Positions 1 to 6,829 of a DNA stretch of 17,542 nucleotides are shown piece by piece. A program made the position numbers and the translations under genes. The notes beneath the pieces are model-generated. The model had not been told where the DNA came from and searched no databases. It saw only the letters and a program-made list of their open reading frames with translations. The stretch lies in contig JAIRMO010000021.1 in the NCBI GenBank assembly GCA_031258625.1, positions 1-17,542 on the forward strand, given 5' to 3'. Source of the stretch: Spirochaetaceae bacterium. GTDB lineage: Bacteria; Spirochaetota; Spirochaetia; Treponematales; Breznakiellaceae. Positions within the stretch are counted from its first letter, which is position 1, and every line of letters starts with the position of its first letter.

Positions 1-164
1 CCCTCCTCCCCGCCCCCGCACCCGGATAAGCGGCGCCAATCCGCCCTTGGTTCCGAATCAGTTTCCGTGTCCACCCCAAACCCCGACCCCCAAGGGAAAG
101 GTCTGCCCTGAAACAGGCAAAACCTGAATTACGGGTCACATTTGGGGGATACTGGGGCCAAGCC
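1..164. other. Window edge downstream of accC, no gene seen
   Basis: No supported reading frame is visible in this edge segment. It is rich in C and G runs and lies just past the accC stop codon. A small imperfect hairpin (CCTG-AAA-CAGG, near 107-117) is the only structure noticed and lacks the T-run of a convincing intrinsic terminator. The operon could continue beyond the window. Confidence 0.4.
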
Positions 165-1484
165 CTATTTTTTGGGGGTTATTTTGTCGTAAGAAAGGGT
201 TCCAAAGATACCGGAACGGAAGGTTTCGTCCCGGATTATCCCCCATTGTTGGGATGCGTCGGTATTAATCCCCTGTATGGTGAGTTCCTTCAGAGCCCGG
301 TCCATCCGCACCAGGGCCCGGTTCCGGTTGGGGCCGTGGACGATAACCTTGCCCACCAGGGATTCGTAGTGGGAGGTAACGGTACAACCCTCATAAAGAC
401 AGGAATCAAACCGTACCTCCGGGCCGCCGGGGATCTCCAGCCTGGTAACCTTGCCGGAATCAAGGGCGTTGATCCGGCATTCCATCGCCCACCCGGAAAT
501 CCGCAGGGAGGACGGCAGCATTTCCATCCGGCCCTCAATGCCGGTGAGGAGCTGCTGGCGCAAAATATCGGCGCCGGTAACCATCTCGTTTACGGGATGC
601 CCTGTCTGGAGCCGGGCTTTGATCCCCAAAAAATAAAACCGCTCCCCCTGTACGAGGAACGCCACGGTTCCCGCTCCCCGGTACTTAAGCCCCCGGAAAA
701 GTTTCGCCGCCCCTTCGGACATGTCCTTCCGCATGGCCCCGGAAACCCCCGGAGAAGGACTCTCCTCAATCAGTTTCCGGTGATTTTGTTGTATTGAACC
801 GTCCCGCTCCCCCAGAACCGCCACTTTTCCCACGCCGTCGGCGATGATCTGGAGTTCTATCAGCCGGGGATTATCCAGGTATTGTTCAACAAAAACCGCC
901 GTATCGGTAAAATTCAACGCGGATTCCCGCTTGGCGGCGGATAATTTCCTTTCAAGTTCCCGGCCGGAACGGGCAACCCACATCCCCTTGCCCCCGGCCT
1001 TGACGATCACCGGAAACCCCAGTTCCGCCGCGGCCTTTTTCACTGCCCGGAGATCCGCCGCCGCTTCCCCGCTGCCGGGAATAACCGGGAGGCCAAAGTC
1101 CCCGGCGGTTTTCCTGACCCGGAACTTATCCCCCGTATATTCCAGCACCTCCGGGTCGGGCCCGATGAAGATAAGCCCCCGCTCCCGAACCGCCCGGGCA
1201 AACCCGGGATCTTCCGAAAGAAAACCCGCTCCGGGGTGTATGGCCTCGCAGCCGGTATTAATTGCCGCCATGATAAGGTTATTACTCACCAGGTAACTTT
1301 GAGAAACCGGGGGAGGTCCGATACATACCGCCTGGTCCGCCAGCCGTACATGGAGGCTTTCCTTGTCCGCGGTGGAATAAACCGCCACGGTTTTAATCCC
1401 CATTTCCCGGCAAGTCCGGATAATCCGAACCGCAATTTCTCCTCTATTGGCTATCAGTAACCGCTTGATCAAAAAAGGCTCCAT
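165..1484 (-). CDS. accC: Degenerate biotin carboxylase homologue (AccC-like, probably inactive)
   Basis: The 439-residue protein is colinear with biotin carboxylase (E. coli AccC has 449), the subunit that uses ATP and bicarbonate to carboxylate biotin on AccB. Family features kept include IANRGEIA near the N-terminus, K120 (E. coli K116), K162 (K159), K237 (K238), R291 (R292), Q293 and R337 (R338). Key residues are lost: E276 is A275, E288 is G287, N290 is K289, catalytic-base E296 is G295, H209 is L208, and C230 is G229. The glycine-rich ATP loop is four residues short (KAGGKGM), and about seven residues are missing near 342. E276 and E288 hold the metal ions, so catalysis is unlikely. The frame is intact. 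It lies 19 bp after accB. ATG at 1484 lacks a Shine-Dalgarno; TTG at 1472, preceded by GGAG, may be the true start. Family assignment is sure, inactivity is inferred. Confidence 0.9.
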   Translation of the reverse strand: MEPFLIKRLLIANRGEIAVRIIRTCREMGIKTVAVYSTADKESLHVRLADQAVCIGPPPVSQSYLVSNNLIMAAINTGCEAIHPGAGFLSEDPGFARAVRERGLIFIGPDPEVLEYTGDKFRVRKTAGDFGLPVIPGSGEAAADLRAVKKAAAELGFPVIVKAGGKGMWVARSGRELERKLSAAKRESALNFTDTAVFVEQYLDNPRLIELQIIADGVGKVAVLGERDGSIQQNHRKLIEESPSPGVSGAMRKDMSEGAAKLFRGLKYRGAGTVAFLVQGERFYFLGIKARLQTGHPVNEMVTGADILRQQLLTGIEGRMEMLPSSLRISGWAMECRINALDSGKVTRLEIPGGPEVRFDSCLYEGCTVTSHYESLVGKVIVHGPNRNRALVRMDRALKELTIQGINTDASQQWGIIRDETFRSGIFGTLSYDKITPKK

Positions 1485-1503
1485 TACGGTACGGCCGTAT
1501 TGG

Positions 1504-1965
1504 TTACAGCCGCTTCACTTCAAAGAGGGTTTGACCGAACTCTACCGGATCGCCGTCGCCGGCCAAAACCGAGAGGATTTCACCGTCAAATTCCGCCACC
1601 AGTTGATTCATCATATTCATAGCTTCCAGAATACAGAGGGTCTCTCCGGCTTTAACTTTGGCTCCGGGTTTCACCAGGGGCGGATCGTCAGGACCGGCGG
1701 CGGCATGAAAAACCGCCACCATGGGACTGGTGACGGCCTCGCCTTTGCCGCCGCGATGGGAGGAAGGGCCCGCCGCCAAACCCAGGGACACGGCCGGAGC
1801 GCCGGCATCGACGGCTCCACCGCCTTGGGGATAGGCCAGTACGGATTGGTGTACCGCGGCGGCCTTCCTGAGGATGAGATGTATGGTCCCATCGTTCAGA
1901 TCCAGCTCATCCACATTACCGGAACTAAAAGTATCAATCAAAGTAAGAATCGTTTTCTCGTTCAT
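1504..1965 (-). CDS. accB: AccB-like carrier lacking the biotinyl lysine
   Basis: This 153-residue protein has the architecture of the biotin carboxyl carrier protein of acetyl-CoA carboxylase. It has a helical N-terminal segment (1-40), a Gly/Ala/Pro-rich linker (45-78), and a biotinyl/lipoyl domain (79-153) starting SPMVAVF and continuing through GAKVKAGETLCILEAM to DPVEFGQTLFEV. The domain matches the family closely except at the modification site: the EAMKMM motif reads EAMNMM, with Asn117 (codon AAT at 1615-1617) where the biotinylated Lys should be. AAT is one base from either Lys codon. BirA could not biotinylate this protein at the usual position. ATG at 1965 is preferred over GTG at 1968 because GGAG lies five bases upstream. 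Its partner accC, 19 bp downstream, has lost its own catalytic residues. Family membership is certain; non-function as a carrier is a strong inference. Confidence 0.92.
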   Translation of the reverse strand: MNEKTILTLIDTFSSGNVDELDLNDGTIHLILRKAAAVHQSVLAYPQGGGAVDAGAPAVSLGLAAGPSSHRGGKGEAVTSPMVAVFHAAAGPDDPPLVKPGAKVKAGETLCILEAMNMMNQLVAEFDGEILSVLAGDGDPVEFGQTLFEVKRL

Positions 1966-1982
1966 CACGGCTCCACACTTCT

Positions 1983-2011
1983 ATAGTACTCAATCCCCGG
2001 AATATAGTAAA
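1983..2011 (-). promoter_or_regulatory. Possible internal promoter for accB-accC
   Basis: On the minus strand TTTACT (2006-2011) and TACTAT (1983-1988) are separated by 17 bases, each matching the sigma-70 consensus at four of six positions. It sits in the 105-bp gap between fabZ and accB, the second largest gap in the operon, and would give a leader of only a few bases before the accB ribosome site. Weak evidence from sequence alone. Confidence 0.35.
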
Positions 2012-2040
2012 GGTAAAAATTAACCGGAGCGGCCGGTCCG
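2011..2040 (-). terminator. Possible weak terminator between fabZ and accB
   Basis: A GC-rich imperfect inverted repeat (CGGA / TCCG, 2025-2028 and 2037-2040, around GGCC) is followed on the minus strand by TTAATTTTT (2013-2021). The stem is short and has a mismatch, so at most partial termination is expected. With the promoter-like boxes just downstream it could let accBC be expressed apart from fabZ. Confidence 0.25.
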
Positions 2041-2070
2041 CTTAAACCTCAGTAACGGGAACCCTGGCGA

Positions 2071-2523
2071 TTAGCCCGAAACCCCGCCGGTGGTACCGGC
2101 GGACACCAAACAGAGCCATTCCGCTTCGGCGGCAAGCTCCTCCCCCACATAGGCCCTGCCGGCTTGTTTGATCATCCGGGAGGATACCCGCAGGTTTTGT
2201 ATTTCAGAACGGACCTCTTCCCCGGGCCGTACCTGGCGGCGGAACTTTACCTTATCCACCGAGGCAAGAAAAAACAAGGCATTTTGCCCGGCTTCCCCCC
2301 CCAGGACCCCCAGTTGACGGAGCCCCGCCCCGCCGGATTGGGCCATGGTCTCTATGAGGATGACCCCCGGAACCACCGGGTATTGGGGAAAATGTCCCCG
2401 GAAAAAAAATTCCCCCTCTGTAAAAACATGGCGGGCCAGGATCCGTTCCTTGCTTGCCTCGATAATTTCATCCACAAAAAGAAACGGTTCCCGGTGGGGG
2501 AGAAGTTCTTCTATTTTATCCAT
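2071..2523 (-). CDS. fabZ: 3-hydroxyacyl-ACP dehydratase FabZ
   Basis: FabZ removes water from 3-hydroxyacyl-ACP to give trans-2-enoyl-ACP in each elongation round of type II fatty acid synthesis, in the cytoplasm. The 150-residue length is usual for this hot-dog-fold enzyme. The N-terminal LLPHREPFLFVDEI is typical. The catalytic pair is present: H44 in RGHFP and E58 in LIETMAQSGG. It starts at ATG 2523 with AGGGG six to seven bases upstream and follows the fabF stop by nine bases, so the two are probably translated together. The catalytic residues are intact, in contrast to the accB-accC pair downstream. Confidence 0.95.
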   Translation of the reverse strand: MDKIEELLPHREPFLFVDEIIEASKERILARHVFTEGEFFFRGHFPQYPVVPGVILIETMAQSGGAGLRQLGVLGGEAGQNALFFLASVDKVKFRRQVRPGEEVRSEIQNLRVSSRMIKQAGRAYVGEELAAEAEWLCLVSAGTTGGVSG

Positions 2524-2532
2524 AGGCGCCCC

Positions 2533-3810
2533 TTATTCGGTATATTTCCTGAACACCACCACTCCGTTGTGTCCCCCGAACCCTAAAGAGCCGGAAGCCG
2601 CCGCATCCACCGCGCCGTATTGGATCCTGTTGGGTACATAATCCAAATCACAGGCAGGATCGGGATTTTCCAGGTTAATTGTAGGGGGAAAATATCCGCC
2701 CCGGATCGCCAGGATACAGGTAATGGCTTCAAGGCCCCCGCTGCCGGCTACACAATGGCCGGTCATGCTCTTGGTACTGGAGACCTTCAATTTGTAGGCG
2801 TGATTCCCAAAGGCATATTTTATCATTTTGGTTTCCGTGGGATCGTTGATCTCCGTGGAAGTCCCATGGGCATTGTAATATTGAAGTTCTTCGGGTTTCA
2901 ACCCCGCGTCCGCCAGGGCGAGTTTGATGGCCCGGCCGCCCCCTTCCCCCGTGGGGTCCGGGGCGGTGATATGGTGGGCGTCGGCGGAACCGCCATATCC
3001 GGCAAATTCCGCCAGGATCGCCGCTCCCCGTTTTTTCGCGTGTTCCAGGCTCTCCAGGATCAGGATCCCCGCCCCCTCCCCCAGGACAAAACCGTCCCGG
3101 TCGGCGTCAAAGGGCCGGCTCGCCTTTTCCGGCTCATGGTTACGTTTGGAGGAAAGGGCCTTGAGCATCTGGAACCCCCCGATGGCAAAGGGGACCACAC
3201 AGGCTTCGGCGCCCCCGCTGATCACCACCTCGCATCTCCCGGAACGGATCAGGTCCAGGGCCTGCCCCATGGCGTCGGTACCGGAGGCGCAGGCGGTTAC
3301 CTGGGTATAGGCGGGGCCCTTGGTCCCATAAAGCATGGAAATATTACCCGCCGCCTCGTTCCCGATCATCAGGGGTATTGTCAAGGGAAGCATACGCCGG
3401 GGGCCGTTATCAAAAAGTTTATGAAAAGATTCGGTAACGATTTCGAAGCCCCCGATGCCGTTCCCCAAAACTATCCCGGTTTTTTCGGGCTCGCTTTTTA
3501 TACGGCGGCTCTCCCCTTCGCCGGCCCCGGCGGTTTCCAGCAGTCCCGCCTGGGTCAAGGCCTGGACGGCGCCGGCCGCGGCAAATTGGGTGAACCGGGC
3601 CATTTTCCGGGCGTCCTTTTTATCTATCCAGCGGGAAGGATCAAAATTTTTAACCTCCGCGGCAATGGTTACATCAAAACCGGTGGTATCAAAGGCCGTG
3701 ATCGGCCCAATGCCGCTTTTTCCCGCCTTGATAGAAGCCTCAAATTCTTCCACCGAATTTCCTATGGGAGAGACAACCCCAAGGCCGGTAACTACAACCC
3801 GTTTGCTCAT
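2533..3810 (-). CDS. fabF: Beta-ketoacyl-ACP synthase II FabF
   Basis: FabF condenses malonyl-ACP with a growing acyl-ACP in the elongation steps of fatty acid synthesis. With the start at ATG 3810 (GGAGG six bases upstream) the protein has 425 residues, close to the usual 410-420. The thiolase-fold catalytic triad is complete: C174 in VTACASGTDAMG, H315 in NAHGTST and H352 in SSTKSMTGH, with the conserved K347. The N-terminal MSKRVVVTGLGVVSPIG is typical of the family. A stretch near 95-108 (ETAGAGEGESRRIKSE) is a charged insertion relative to E. coli FabF. The gene begins 13 bp after the fabG stop. A longer reading from 3852 would overlap fabG and lacks family similarity. Confidence 0.96.
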   Translation of the reverse strand: MSKRVVVTGLGVVSPIGNSVEEFEASIKAGKSGIGPITAFDTTGFDVTIAAEVKNFDPSRWIDKKDARKMARFTQFAAAGAVQALTQAGLLETAGAGEGESRRIKSEPEKTGIVLGNGIGGFEIVTESFHKLFDNGPRRMLPLTIPLMIGNEAAGNISMLYGTKGPAYTQVTACASGTDAMGQALDLIRSGRCEVVISGGAEACVVPFAIGGFQMLKALSSKRNHEPEKASRPFDADRDGFVLGEGAGILILESLEHAKKRGAAILAEFAGYGGSADAHHITAPDPTGEGGGRAIKLALADAGLKPEELQYYNAHGTSTEINDPTETKMIKYAFGNHAYKLKVSSTKSMTGHCVAGSGGLEAITCILAIRGGYFPPTINLENPDPACDLDYVPNRIQYGAVDAAASGSLGFGGHNGVVVFRKYTE

Positions 3811-3823
3811 AAAAATCCTCCGT

Positions 3824-4558
3824 CTATATAAACATACCGCCGTCCACGGCAAGTACCTGTCCGGTTATATAACTCCCCCGGGCGGAGGCCAAAAACAAAA
3901 CCGCCTCGGCCACATCCTCAGGGGCCCCCATACGTTTGAGGGGGATATGGTCCAACAGCTTTTCCCGAACCGTTTCCGGCAGGGCGTTGGTCATATCCGA
4001 AACAATAAAGCCCGGGGCCACCGCGTTAACCCGTACCCCCCGGCCGGCGGTTTCCTGGGCCAGGCTTTTGGTCAATCCGATAAGCCCCGCCTTGCTGGCG
4101 GCGTAGTTGACCTGTCCCCCGTTCCCGTGGATCCCCACCACACTGGACATATTGATGATGGAACCGCTTTTCCGGCGGATCATATCCCTGCCCACGGTCC
4201 GGGCGATGAGGAAGGCCGAGGTAAGGTTCACCGCCAGGACCTTTTCCCAATCCTCAAGGCTCATACGGAAGGACAGGTTGTCCTTGGTTATCCCCGCGTT
4301 ATTTACCAGGATATCGAAGCCGCCGGCGGCTTTGAGGTTTTTTTCGATGATCCCCTCCACGGCGCTTACCTCGCTGAGGTCCGCGCATATCCAGTGGAGT
4401 TTCCCCCCGGACCGGGAGACCCGTTCCTCCAGATCCTCCGGCTCCCTGGTTCCCAGCCCCCAAACCTCGGCCCCCTGGACGAGAAACAGATCCGTTACCG
4501 CCCGGCCTATACCCCGGGACGCCCCGGTAACCAGGGCTTTTTTATCCGCTAATTCCAT
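3824..4558 (-). CDS. fabG: 3-oxoacyl-ACP reductase FabG
   Basis: FabG reduces 3-oxoacyl-ACP to 3-hydroxyacyl-ACP, using NADPH in most bacteria. The 244-residue protein is a classical short-chain dehydrogenase. It has the nucleotide-binding TGASRGIG (11-18), LVNNAG (84-89), the active-site Ser139 in NMSSVVG, Tyr152 and Lys156 in NYAASKAG, and a C-terminal ITGQVLAVDGG. ATG 4558 is preceded by AAGGAG at a spacing of six. Upstream lies a 182-bp gap to fabD filled with GC-rich repeats rather than a gene; acpP, often found beside fabG and fabF, is absent. Confidence 0.96.
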   Translation of the reverse strand: MELADKKALVTGASRGIGRAVTDLFLVQGAEVWGLGTREPEDLEERVSRSGGKLHWICADLSEVSAVEGIIEKNLKAAGGFDILVNNAGITKDNLSFRMSLEDWEKVLAVNLTSAFLIARTVGRDMIRRKSGSIINMSSVVGIHGNGGQVNYAASKAGLIGLTKSLAQETAGRGVRVNAVAPGFIVSDMTNALPETVREKLLDHIPLKRMGAPEDVAEAVLFLASARGSYITGQVLAVDGGMFI

Positions 4559-4740
4559 AAAACGCTCCTTAGGCCCCCATAGGGGGCTTTATGCCCCTGG
4601 AGCGGGGCGGGTAAAGGAAAGACCGCGCCCCCCTCCGCCCTCCCGCAGGGGGCTTGCATAAACATACGCAAAGGGTCAGACCCCAACCGTATATTTATGC
4701 AAGCCCCGAAGAGGGCCGCCCCCCGCCCCTCTACAGGGAT
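4559..4740. repeat. Repeat-filled gap between fabD and fabG
   Basis: No gene is visible in these 182 bases. Next to fabG lies a copy of a GC-rich palindromic repeat with core GCCCCC-ATA-GGGGGC (4573-4587), of the same family as copies near 10955-11167. A long hairpin occupies 4649-4707. The rest is C/G-rich. The fabG ribosome site AAGGAG (4565-4570, minus strand) follows directly, so the palindrome may affect fabG translation or stabilise the message. Confidence 0.7.
4649..4707. repeat. Long perfect hairpin with GGGTC/GACCC centre
   Basis: GGGGCTTGCATAAA (4649-4662) is the exact reverse complement of 4694-4707. After a C/A mismatch, ATACG (4664-4668) pairs with CGTAT (4688-4692), and the centre GGGTC-A-GACCC (4673-4683) is itself palindromic. 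The GGGTCAGACCCC core resembles sequences bound by REP-associated or IS200-type Y1 transposases, but that link is from memory and not tested. It may be a REP-like extragenic element or a transcript-stabilising hairpin within the fab operon. Confidence 0.75.
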
Positions 4741-5724
4741 TTAGGCCCCCTGCTTTTCCTCAAGCTGCCAGCCGATGAGGGTTTCAATATCCGCGGCGGT
4801 ACCGGCGGCAAAACAGGGGATAGTGGTCTCCACATCCTTCCACAGGCCCTGTAATACCTTACCGGGGCCGGTTTCCAGGACCGCGTCTATCCCCAGGGCG
4901 GCGACGGCCCCCTCTTCCGCGGTCCACCGAACCGGCTCGGTGATCTGCCGTAACGCCAGGGCCTTTGCTTCCGCCCCGGAACCGACCCGACCCCCGGAAA
5001 CATTGGAAAACAGGGGGATGGCGGGGTCCTTAAATTCCGCGGCGGCCAAAACCGGGCCGAAGGCTTCCGCCGCCCCGGCGATCAGGGGGGAATGGAAAGG
5101 GCCGGCCACCTGGAGCCGCACCACCCGCCGGGCCCCCGCTTCTTTAAACCGGGTCTCCGCTTCGCCCAGGGCGGCGGCGGTCCCGGAAACCACCACCTGG
5201 CTCCGGGAATTAAAGTTTGCCCCGTAGAGATCCAAAAGCCCCCCGGTCTTCCACCGGGCGATCAGGGCTTCCACTTTTTCCGGGTCCAGGCCGATTACGG
5301 CGGCCATACCCGGAGCCTCGGCGGGGCCGCCAGCGAACCGGTCCGCGGCGTCCTGCATGGCCTTACCCCGGGCCTTTACCAGGCGGAAACAGGTTTCCCC
5401 GTCGATCACCCCGGAGGTAACCAGGGCGGCGTATTCCCCCAGGCTGAACCCCGCACAGGCCCCGGGCCGGACACCCTGTTCCCCAAGGTAAACCGCGGCG
5501 GCCAAATTCGCCAGGGTGACGGCGGGCTGGGATATATCGCTCCGCTTGAGGGTTTCCCCATCCGCGTCCCTGATAAGGGCCGGCATATCCCGGCCCATCA
5601 CCTCCGAAGCCAGGGCAAAAAGCCTCTTGACTTCGGCGCCGCCGGCTGATAGAATATCCAGGCTCATGTTTTGATACTGAGCCCCCTGTCCCGGGAACAG
5701 GAAGGCCGGATTTTTTATTACCAT
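4741..5724 (-). CDS. fabD: Malonyl-CoA:ACP transacylase FabD
   Basis: FabD moves the malonyl group from CoA to acyl carrier protein, supplying FabH and FabF. The 327-residue protein has FPGQGAQ (10-16), the nucleophile Ser94 in GFSLGEY, Arg119 in KARGKAMQ, His211 in VAGPFHS and Gln260 in ALRQITEPVRW, so the active site is complete. The residue before the nucleophile, usually His (GHSLGE), is Phe; variation here is tolerated in other FabD enzymes. It overlaps the end of fabH by seven bases, indicating translational coupling. Its substrate malonyl-CoA must come from a working acetyl-CoA carboxylase, which the accBC copies in this operon do not appear able to provide. Confidence 0.95.
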   Translation of the reverse strand: MVIKNPAFLFPGQGAQYQNMSLDILSAGGAEVKRLFALASEVMGRDMPALIRDADGETLKRSDISQPAVTLANLAAAVYLGEQGVRPGACAGFSLGEYAALVTSGVIDGETCFRLVKARGKAMQDAADRFAGGPAEAPGMAAVIGLDPEKVEALIARWKTGGLLDLYGANFNSRSQVVVSGTAAALGEAETRFKEAGARRVVRLQVAGPFHSPLIAGAAEAFGPVLAAAEFKDPAIPLFSNVSGGRVGSGAEAKALALRQITEPVRWTAEEGAVAALGIDAVLETGPGKVLQGLWKDVETTIPCFAAGTAADIETLIGWQLEEKQGA

Positions 5725-6734
5725 ATAATCAAATTCCCTCCATAAGTTAATCCCCCGCCGAACCCTATGGTCATGATAAGGTCCCCCCGCTTGAGTTCCC
5801 CGGCCCGGTTTAATTCATCCAGGGCAATGGGAATAGAAGCGGCGGAGGTGTTGGCATATTCTTCGATATTAAGAAAAAATTTACTTTCCGGTATATTTAA
5901 GCGCTTTGCCGCGGCCTGAACTATCCGGGCATTTGCCTGATGGGGTATGATCCGGGTTACGTCGTGGATGGTGATGTTTTCTCTGGCCAGGAGTTTTTCT
6001 ATGATCTCGGTGAGGGCCTTGACCGCGAAGTTATACACCGCCCGGCCGTCCATTTCCACCCGGAGGGGGCCCGCACCCTCCCCGCCCTGGTAGGGGTGGC
6101 GGAATTCCCCCCGCTTTATCATCAGGCTTTCCGCGCCGGAGCCGTCCGCCCTCAAGACGGTCCGCAGCAGCCCCCGCTGCCCCCTGCCGGAAGGTTCGAG
6201 CCGTTCGATAAAGACCGCCCCGGCCCCGTCGCCGAACAAAATCGCGGTTCCCCGGTCGTTCCAGTCCGCCACGCGGGACAACACCTCGGCGCCGATTACC
6301 AGGGCCCGCTTCCGGGTCCTGTCCAGGCTGAGGAACCCTGCGGCCAGCTCCAGGCCGTAGATAAACCCGGTACAAGCGGCGGTGATATCCAGGGCCGCGG
6401 CATTCCGGGCCCCCAATTTATCCTGGACGATACAGGCGGTGGAGGGGACCCCGTAGTAATCCGGGGTGGTACTCCCCAGAATTATCAAATCCAGGGATTG
6501 AGCCAGGGCCTCCCCGGACAACCCGGTCTTTTCGGCGGCCAAAGCCAGGGTGTTTTGGGCCGCTTCCACGGCCAGATCGCTTGCGGCAACCCCCTCATCC
6601 GCCACATACCGGGCCCCAATCCCCGTATGGGACCGGATCCACTCATCGGTGGTATCGATCCGGCCTGCCAAATCGTTGTTGGTGAGTTTTTTAGCCGGAA
6701 TTGCCCGTCCGGTAGCGATAATTTCAATTCCCAT
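5718..6734 (-). CDS. fabH: Beta-ketoacyl-ACP synthase III FabH
   Basis: FabH starts fatty acid synthesis by condensing an acyl-CoA primer, usually acetyl-CoA, with malonyl-ACP. The 338-residue protein carries the catalytic triad C121 (ITAACTGF), H265 (IIPHQAN) and N295 (YANTSAAS). It also has the conserved TDEWIRSHTGI near the N-terminus and the C-terminal GFGGGLTYGG. ATG 6734 has AAAGGG about seven bases upstream. It is the first gene of the operon and is preceded by a promoter and palindrome at 6747-6807. Being first and next to the operator makes it the step most directly exposed to control. Confidence 0.96.
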   Translation of the reverse strand: MGIEIIATGRAIPAKKLTNNDLAGRIDTTDEWIRSHTGIGARYVADEGVAASDLAVEAAQNTLALAAEKTGLSGEALAQSLDLIILGSTTPDYYGVPSTACIVQDKLGARNAAALDITAACTGFIYGLELAAGFLSLDRTRKRALVIGAEVLSRVADWNDRGTAILFGDGAGAVFIERLEPSGRGQRGLLRTVLRADGSGAESLMIKRGEFRHPYQGGEGAGPLRVEMDGRAVYNFAVKALTEIIEKLLARENITIHDVTRIIPHQANARIVQAAAKRLNIPESKFFLNIEEYANTSAASIPIALDELNRAGELKRGDLIMTIGFGGGLTYGGNLIIW

Positions 6735-6746
6735 TGTACCGACCCT

Positions 6747-6775
6747 TTATGACAAAACCTCAACTTTTGTCATAA
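6747..6775 (-). promoter_or_regulatory. Palindromic operator-like site before fabH
   Basis: TTATGACAAAA (6747-6757) and TTTTGTCATAA (6765-6775) form a perfect 11-bp inverted repeat with a seven-base spacer. It begins just downstream of the -10 box, covering the expected transcription start. This is the usual place for a repressor operator controlling a fatty acid operon. The sequence does not match the FapR or FabT consensus that I know, so the regulator is unidentified. It could also act as a 5'-end hairpin in the mRNA. Confidence 0.65.
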
Positions 6776-6779
6776 TACA

Positions 6780-6807
6780 ACTATACCAAATTCGATAAAA
6801 ATGTCAA
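6780..6807 (-). promoter_or_regulatory. Sigma-70 type promoter of the fab operon
   Basis: On the minus strand TTGACA (6802-6807, perfect -35) and TATAGT (6780-6785, five of six to the -10 consensus) are 16 bases apart. Transcription would start near 6773, giving a leader of about 38 bases that contains the palindrome and the fabH ribosome site. Confidence 0.75.
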
Positions 6808-6829
6808 TAGTACCGGTTCCCAAGGCAGC

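Noticed and set aside
165..1965. Sequencing error as the cause of the AccB and AccC active-site changes
   Set aside because: Many independent codon substitutions and in-frame deletions, without any frameshift, are not the pattern of base-calling errors, though the single AccB codon alone could be checked by re-sequencing.
2620..3831. Long plus-strand frame opposite fabF
   Set aside because: It is the antisense shadow of fabF, with no family motifs; the minus strand encodes a complete ketoacyl synthase.
3455..4552. Plus-strand frame opposite fabF and fabG
   Set aside because: Spans two real genes antisense and has low-complexity Pro/Gly content; no motif.
4559..4740. A hidden acpP gene between fabD and fabG
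   Set aside because: Only 182 bases, filled with palindromes; no DSL motif or open frame of about 77 codons.
5440..5460. FabD inactivated because Phe replaces His before the nucleophile
   Set aside because: The nucleophile Ser, catalytic His, Arg and Gln are all present, and this position varies among working FabD proteins.
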